NCBI GenBank assembly: GCA_030248195.1
Contig: JASAND010027828.1
Location: 124,001-188,000 of the forward strand
Length of the DNA: 64,000 nt
Direction: 5' to 3'
DNA from: Trissonchulus latispiculum
Lineage: Eukaryota; Nematoda; Enoplea; Enoplida; Ironidae
How positions within the stretch are numbered: the stretch's first letter is position 1; every line of letters starts with the position of its first letter. The translations under genes and the position numbers were made by a program. Below, in pieces: positions 47,601-56,600 of this stretch. A model generated the notes under the pieces. The model did no database searches. It worked only from the letters and a program-made list of their open reading frames with translations, and was not told where the DNA came from.

Positions 47601-50600
47601 CTTTTCGCTATGAGCCGACTTTGCGGCGCCACTGCGGCACGACAGCTGCGGCGAAAAGTTGATTCTTAAATTCTTTAGAGGGTACTACTAGACCCTATGG
47701 CCCTTTAGGTTGGCCCAGCCCACCGCTGCAGTTCGCGTGAAAGCGGCGAACATTATATATATACAATACAACCATCAAATAGGAGAAACCGGAAAAAACA
47801 TCGCCACCATAACCGGTCCGGGCGCAACTTTTTAACGTACGTGATACGGGGCTGAAACTTCCCAGACATACTAAACTCGATGTGCTCTACAATTTGCGCA
47901 TGAAATCTGCGCAGGATCTGCGCAGGATTTTGCGCAGCTTCTGCGCAGCTTATTTTACACTGTCTCCAGCCACTTTTCACACATATTATAGGGGTCGCTG
48001 CCGCGACCCCTATGATAAGAAAAAACAGTAAATCAGGATGTACTGAGCTGATAGAACACTTTAATAACGGTTTTTGCAAGAATTATGAAGTTCAGATAAT
48101 TGAAAAATTGACATCGAAAGGAAATGATATAGAGGAAAAAGCTATTAGAACAGAAAGAGAAGCCTTTTGGATTAAGCAACTGAAAACAAAATATCCGTAT
48201 GGGCTAAATTCAATCTTGAAGGGTGAAAATCAAAACATTTCGATATTTAATAATTTTCATAAAAAAGATAGAATACATGAATTTCGAAGAGAAAGAGGCC
48301 CTAAAAAACCTGGTAGTACCAAACACAGGTGGAGCTCAGAAGAAGTGTTAACATTTTTTGACGAACTTACTAGTTTGTATTCTGAGGATCTGAAAAATTT
48401 TCGTAGATGTATTTTTTCAATGATTTTTACCAAACCTAAGCAAATGCTTAAAATGTTGTATTATCATGTACTTGAATGCAGAGAAACTTGTCTTACGGAA
48501 ATACTAAGGACTTAATTCGAGCAAAGCTAGAATCAGTTACTAATCCCAGCAGCAAAACCAAATGTCAAAAGCCTAAAATGTTTTTACATTTTGAAAATAA
48601 ATTAATGGATACCTTAAAATTTCAAAAAATTTTTAATAAGCATGCAAAACTTTGGTTTAGTCTTGATGGCTGTACAGACAAGGACTATTCTAAACCATGG
48701 ATTATATTTTCTTATGACAAGCCGATATCTACATTTTTATTTAATTATAGAAATAGTATTCAAAAAGCAAATATTGACGACCTTTATAATTCACCTTATA
48801 GGTGCCAATGTCATACATCTAGATTTATGGATAATCATCATAAACATATAATCACTGGTGATTTAAATGTAATAGAAAATATAGAATTAAGAAATTTGAT
48901 GAAGAAAGGGCCGAAGTATAGAATGAAAAAACCTTTGAATATCCAAAAATGTTTGACTTCTATAAATGATGGGTTAACTAATTATATTGCTAAATATACT
49001 GAAAGGTTCCAAGGCAATGCATGTGACCTTGATACCTGGAAAAGAGAAATATTATCTACTTGCAAGCATGAGATGATGAAGTATGCTTCAAAATATAAGC
49101 ATTCTAAGTTCGACAAAAAAGATACATTATCTTTTAGTGCACAGAGTTATTTGAAGGAGCTACATAAATATTTTGTAATCACTGTAATTGATAAAGCACC
49201 TCAAAATTTTAGCATTATATGTAAAGAATTTTATTGCAAGCAAATTTTGAAAGAAACAGGTTACAAGAATGAGGTTCCGCATTATGGTTATGTTAACTTG
49301 ACAACATCACAGATAACGGAAAAATTATTGGTTGACTATGGCATGAATGCAATAGTAAATGACAATTCTTTGCCATTTATCCAAATTCTTCCCAAATTTC
49401 ATAAATCTCCAATCAAATTTAGAGTAATAATTTCGAGTAAGCATGCTTTTTTGAAACCCTTATCAACTACTGTATCCAATTGTTTGAAGTTGATATATAA
49501 AAAAGTTAAAAACTATTGTAAAGTCATGGAGAAAAATGGTAGATACCGAATTAAATTGTTTTGGATAATAGAAAATTCAAAAGAAATTGTCACTGCTATA
49601 AGGAATATCAACAAGAATGGTACTGCAAAATCGATTGCAACATATGATTTTACTGAAATCTACACTTCTTTAACACATACTGATATTTTTACACACATGT
49701 ATAACTTATTGGAGAAATTTATGGGTTCAAACGGAATGATCGCCAATAAATATAAGGCCACATGGAGTAATAACTCAAAATCAAAAAATTTTATTGACAA
49801 TAATAAGCTAATGCAATATATTAAATGTATCGTAAAAAACACATATTTTAAAGTTGGAGACAAGCTTTGTCTTCAGAAAATAGGCGTTCCAATGGGCACA
49901 GACTGTGCTCCATTTTTAGTAAATTTATTTTTATTTAATTGTGAGTTTTCTTTTATGAAACAAGTACTGATGAAAAAAGACTGGAAAACGGCAAAAAATT
50001 TATACCTAATTTTCAGATATATGGATGATCTTACCATTTTTAATGATAACGGAATTTTTAATACTTTAATTAAACAAGTAACAAAAATGCTCCGCACAAA
50101 AGGGGATAATATGTGTGTTGGGCCTATGTCTATCCTTTAAATTCCGGTTGAGAAAGGCATAAATCCGACACCGCAAAAGTTGCTCAGCTCACTTAGGGCT
50201 TTCATTTGATATCAAATTTTACCATTTTTGAAAAATTTTATTTTTGACCCAAAATCGCCAAGTCCCCACCACACCCCACCACAGCACTCTACAGCCACTT
50301 AGGGCATGCAGTTCTATGACAAAAGTTGCTCAGCTCACTTAGGGCTTTCATTTGATACCAAATTTGACCACTTTTGAGAAACTTCATTTTCGACCATTTG
50401 ACCCTCCCACCCGACTGACCCTTCAAACGGCAAAGTAGAACCAGCCCAGCAAAATAGGTACGTCGGACGGCAAAAAGAATACCGGGAATGAGCTGGGCAC
50501 ACCAGAAAACCCCTATAGACAAAGTTTTGAGAGGCCAGGTAGAGCCTACTATGGACCTCCAGGAAGCGGTTTCCGACTTGACCCTCCAGACGGCAAAGTA

Positions 50601-53600
50601 GAACCAGCCCAGCAATATAGACACGTCGGACGGCAAAAAGAATACCGGGAATGAGCTGGGCACACCAGAAAACCCCTATAGACAAAGTTTTGAGAGGCCA
50701 GGTAGAGCCTACTATGGACCTCCAGGAAGCGGTTTCCGACTTGACCCTTCCGACGGCAAAGTGGAACCAGCCCAGCAAGATGGGTGGGTCTGACGGTAAA
50801 ACTGGCTGCGGGAATCGATTCTCCGTGCCAGAAAACCATTGTATGGAAGATTTGAGCTTTCAAAGTTGAATAGATAGCGAGAAATTTCGATTTTTCATTT
50901 TTCGAATTTTCGCCATTTTTGACGGGCCACTGTGGTCGCTAGGGAAGTGATAGAGAAACGCAACCTGGACCGTTAGTTAGTTCAATATATGTAATTTCTG
51001 AATATAAAAAGAAATCAGCTCCAGCTCGTAACGTTCGACCTGAGCTACGACCACAAAAATGGTCACTTTTCGCTATGAGCCGACTTTGCGGGGCCACTGC
51101 GGCGCAGCTGCGGCGCAAAAAAGCTGTGATTCTTAAATTCTTTAGAGGGTACTACTAGACCCCATAGCCCTTTAGGTTGGCCCACCGCTGCAGATCACGA
51201 GAAAGCGGCGAACATTATGTACAATACAACCATCAAATAGGAGAAACCGGAAAAAAAACATCGCCGCCATAACCGGTCCGGGGCGCAACTTTTTAACGGT
51301 AAGTGATACGGGGCTGAAACTTCACAGACATACTAAACTCGATGTGCTCTACAATTTGCGCATGAAATCTGCGCAGGATCTGCGCAGGATTTTGCGCAGC
51401 TTCTGCGCAGCTTATTTTACACTGTCTCCAGCCACTTTTCACACATATTATAGGGGTCGCTGCCGCGACCCCTATGATATATTTATCAAAATTCTCTTAT
51501 TTTGAAGAAACATAATGACCTGTATTGGTTAGCTGATGTTTTAAATATAAATATAAAAATTATAAATAAAAATTTAGTTACAACTAACTTCGATAAAACC
51601 AATTCTTTTCCTTTTAATACTCTAAAGTTTCCACACGCCAACTCTAATTTTTCTAATAAGATGTGCATTAAAATTATTGAAAATGAACTAAATCGAATAA
51701 CTGTCTTAAACTCTTATTCTTCGAGTCTTTTGAAAGCAATTCAGTTGCTCATTCAAAAATTGGTAAATAGAAAATATTCAAAAAACGAACTGCACCATAT
51801 AATCAAAATTTGGAGAAACAAGTCTCCGTTTTTTGATAACTTGATTTTTGACGTCCCTTTACAATTAAAGAATTTTAGATAATTCTTTAACTAGTAATTA
51901 TTTTTGAAAGTAGGTATATATATGTATATGTATATGTATATATACATATTGACATTCAAATCTGTATATACGTATGTTATTACAAACCTTTTCTCCTATT
52001 TTGCACTCGTCCGTAAGGGCATTTTTGTAAATCACTATCTGAAGGAAAGTATATAACCGCCCAGTTTCCCCATGCCAGGTGCGCACCTGGTGAGGCTGGG
52101 CGATGAGACGCATGGGGCTAGAGCACTCATCCTTGGGTTATATACTTGCAAGTACTTCAGCCACTGTTAACGTTAAGCACTGACGTACATATTTCATGTT
52201 ATGGGCACTCATTTGGAGTTGGTACATTTTTCTGTAAAGTTGTTATTTTTATTTATTTTTATTTATTTTCATATCTAAATTACTTTGTTCGATTTGAATA
52301 TGGCTACTGGTCGATCTAGTAATTCTGTTTCGGATAGTTTTAGCTTGTATTAATTTGAAATAACGGTCTCGGTTTGTGATGGTAAGAAGTTATTCTTACC
52401 ACCTTTCCTTACTTTGTTTTTCTAGAGGCAAGGATGATGTCCGAAACGGAATAAACTATATACAATATTTTAATGCGGATAACTTCCCCTATCGCCTGAC
52501 AAAACTGCTTTTCCGCCGACGAACTACAGCCATCGCTGGATTCGTTTGAATGCAGCACTCGAAATCATCAAAATTTCCATTGTAGGCGGAAAGCCATAGC
52601 AACTCGATTATTTTAGCAGGCGTGGAAATACTTTCAAAATGGAGCCGACGTGTTGAAGATACAAGAAACCAATGCCTAGAGACTGTCAAACGGTAACTGG
52701 CCTCTGCCCTGGAAAATAAGACGTCGAAAATCGCCACTTGGGCCAGATGGCTCGTCCGACAATAAAAGGGTTCACTGCAAATGACACATCAATCACAGTT
52801 ACCCAGGCAAACATCCCGAAAGCTCACTTGATCAATAAGCAGTTTCTTGTTAACTTCAATAGCCTTCTCCAACTTTAGCTTCTGCTGTTCTATTGTCCGC
52901 TGGTGAGCTTTTAATTGCAAGTCCAAATTATCAATATCCTAAACAAGGGATAATTATTAAAGAATTACGCAACATATTACAGTCAAACAACATGAATGTG
53001 GAAAAATGGGCATACAGGAGATGCCTGCGTTTCACTTCAGAACAATATAGGTTGCCATCTTGCCCAAACAGAAATTTACCGTTGATCAGGATAACAGAAT
53101 ATGTAATGGATGGGGGATAAGGGACCAGCATCATACGACCCTACTCTGAAACTCCCCTCGCACTGTTTCTCAGTTCAAAATGAGCTTATAAAGAATACAC
53201 TAGCTAAAAGTTAGGAAATGTTCGGAAATCTGACCTCGAAAGCTTAATTTTTCGACAATCTTGGGCGACTGCGAAAAAAGTTGGTGAGGGGCATGCCGAA
53301 AAACGGAGGGACCCCCACCCTCACTAATAAACTGAAAGAAAAATCAAGTATAGTCTTGGACGTCATCAATATTACTATCAGGCAACAACAACTTAACCGT
53401 ACCCTTTCAAGGTCCGTGATTTTTAGATTTTTCCTGTCCAAATCTTGGGTTTGGTTTGACAGTACATCCATATCAGCCATAGCTGTCTCCGTCTAAACAA
53501 ACAACAAATAAATTTATGATTAAATTATTTGATTATTTTTGCTAAAATTATAGATACAGTTGATTACTAAACTTTCTGTTCAATTTCAGTACTCACTCAC

Positions 53601-56600
53601 TGCTTATAAAAAGTGCAGTGAAAAGAACCATGCTAAAACAACAAAAGCCCAGAATACAGAGTAACAAAACTGGCACACACAAGAACAATATCGCATGCTA
53701 GGTGGCAAGCCCGGCCAACAAAGGAATGAATGAAAAATACTGCACCTGTACCGACACCGGACCACACTACTACAACCACACGTGTGCAATGCTGCCCGGG
53801 AGGGTTTTTTTACCCACCCCGATGAGAGCTCTCTACTTCTACTAAAACATGTTTCGCCGGTTTAATATATTCGCTCGCTAAACTAGACAAAAGAAATTAA
53901 GGGGGGGTCCATTTTATGGCCATTTTCTCAACTTTCTCGGATCTCGCTGATTTTTACATATCTGGCTTATCCCTTGGCAATTTTTTATGGGGGGGGGCTT
54001 CATGGGGGGGGGCCCCCATCGATGGGGGGGGCTCACCCAAAATGGGGGGGGGCATATTTTAGAAATTTTTTTTCGAATTTTTGTGGGTTTTTTGCGTACT
54101 AACTGCTAAAAATCGCTGAAAAATGACTAATTTTAGGTGTTTTTTAAGCTAAAATAGCGAAAATTTAGTCAAAAACCCGGCGAAGCCGGAAAATTTTTTA
54201 AAAATTTAGGGTAAAAATGGTAAAATTTGGCAATTTTTGGGGTTATGGGGGGGGAGGTCGGGATTTATGGGGAAGGGGGCTTTTCATGGGGGGGGGGCTC
54301 CTCGAATGGGGGGGGGAGGTCGCCGAATGGGGGGCGGCCCCCCCACCCCCCCACTAGGGATAAGCCAGCATATTTTATTGTCCAAACGGTATATTTTAAC
54401 GAGTTTTTGAAATTAAATTTGCAAGTCTTACGGTTATTGAGTAATTTCACCTCAAAGTTGAGATTTCATGTGTTATGGTGGTGATTCCCTTTGGTCACAT
54501 AAAGTTTGCACCATTATTACTCATTCATTACTTGGAGTTACAGCTTTACAAAGCTTAAAACTTAGGCTGCTTGAAAACGTATATACGTTTTTGACACGAA
54601 TTTTTTGTGCTAGACTTTTGAGCACAGCCCTAAGTACCTAAACCATCTTGGTTATTCGCTTAAGGTGGTGATTCCCTTTGGTCACATAAAGTTTGCACCA
54701 TTATTACTCATTAATTACTTGGAGTTAAGAAGTCATTCTTATATCAAAATGTAGCTTGACATTTTCTCTTTTTAATGCATGCCACGAAACTAATGTTGCT
54801 TTTCTAAAATATTTTAGACACATTTTAGAAGAAGTATAATTTTCCAGAATTTTTGCAGACTCAAGTAAATTTTTTCGTGAGACATCAGTTATATCATTCG
54901 ATACCTCCATCAAATAGCTGGGGACGATTTTTTATTTAATGTGAAATCGCTCTTCGTTACAGAGAAATAAGCTGAAATGTGTGCGTAACCTAGATTTTGC
55001 CTACTGTTTCCAAATTTGTCCAGCGATTACTTTAGCTAGAAAGCAGCAATCGGGGCAACTAAAAAATCGTTCCTGGGTATATTTGTGCAGAACACATTTG
55101 TTCAGTGGCAGCCCTCCAGATTGCATGGTGAATGCTCCACGATCTCTGGAAAAAAATTGGTCGTGTTTTTGCAAAAACTACATATTTTATGATAGCAGCC
55201 TACAGGATAGCAGTTGGAAGACGATCATGCGTCGGATAATTTGTCCCTGTGAGACCTTCAGATCGACGTTCTTAGTTTGATTTTACGGCTTGCATAGTTG
55301 GAGAAATGATGGATTATTTGATTTCTGCAAAAATGCCAAGTGTTCGACGCCAAAACAAGAAAATCGGCTATATCTCACGGTAGAGAAAAGTTAGAAACTT
55401 GCTTTAAAAAGCAAAAATGTGAAGCTCTATGAGATCTTTCGAATGAATATAGTCATAACTGTATTGCTGCTGCCAAACGTTCAGAAATTTGGAAAAACCA
55501 CTCTGACCGTAAATCTCGAATTTCTGAATCGAGATTGCGCGGAGGGTGTTAGAACGCTAAAAGAACTTATTTCGGAAAGTTTCATCAAATTTCATCATGA
55601 TTTACGCCGCCAAATAACAATATGTGCCCAAAAGGTATCACCACCTTAAACATAGGAAATTAGAAAAGTTGTCACTTTTTCACGTGCGCCAGAGAAATCT
55701 CACGAATGGCAAAATGGATCCGTTCAAGCTTTATATCATATTAATTTCATGTTTTCGAATTGTGATTTGTAGAAATCAGAATTTTAAATTAGGTCTTTCA
55801 ACAATTTTAATGAATTTTTGAAGTATTTCGTATCAGTTCAAATTTTGAAAGTGAAACGTGAAAGCGTGAAAAAGTGACAACTTTTCTAATTTCCCTGGCT
55901 TTTTCCTAGGCAAAAATTTCTGGGGGGGGGGAAGTCTGGGGGGTCCCCCCCAGGTATGGGGGGGGCTCGGATTTCTGGGGGGGGGGGGGGGGAAGAAAAT
56001 TTTTCAAAAAATGCCTACAATAGCTATTTTTTGCTGCTAAGCTAAAAAATTAACTATTTTAAACTTAATTTTGAGCTTAAAATAGCTAAAAAATGCTTAA
56101 AAATGGGTAAAAATCCGGCGAAGCCGGAAACATTTTTCAAAATTTACCCTCAAAACCCTATTTTTCCGGGCATTTTGGAGTTCTGGGGGGGAAGGCCCGA
56201 ATCCTGGGGGGGCGACCCAAGTCTGGGGGGGGGGGACGAAATTCTGGGGGGCCCCCCCCCCCCCCTGTAGGAAAAAGCCAGTTTCCTATGTAACACAGGA
56301 AATCTCAACTTTGAGGTGAAATTACTCAATAACCGTAAGACTTATAACTTTAATTTCAAAAACTCGTTAAAATATACCGTTTGGACAATAAAATATGTAA
56401 AAATCAGCGAGATCGGAGAAAGTCGAAAAAAATGACCGAAAGATGGACCTCCCCTGAAGCTCCGCCCCCACCCCGCCAGTAGCCCCCACGCCACTGCACA
56501 CGTACGACTACCACAGACACAGAACATCATTTGACAACGACTAGGAACGCCCATAAATCACTGGGAACAGCTGTCTATCGATAATACGCACCTGAACTAC

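Larger units (their letters stand above)
45732..48017 (+). mobile_element. E1: satellite-bearing non-autonomous element (Helentron/HINE-like), 2.3 kb
   Basis: The left end is ACAAGTAACAAAAATGCTCC and the right end is a 26-bp palindrome followed by GATA. It contains eight 147-bp repeats (about 45813-46910), about 2.5 repeats of 163 bp (46930-47300), a unique GC-rich zone and a TGCGCA-rich subterminal zone. It splits the GIY-YIG reading frame of the Penelope-like element, and the frame resumes after it. Ends without inverted repeats, a terminal hairpin and internal satellites are the layout of Helitron/Helentron-derived elements; no Rep/helicase is present. Confidence 0.75.

Noticed and set aside
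52325..52470. Hammerhead ribozyme near the end of the Penelope-like element
   Set aside because: CCGAAAC pairs with GTTTCGG, but the CTGATGA core is not intact (GGATGATG) and stems I and II do not form; Naiad elements are also reported to lack canonical hammerheads.
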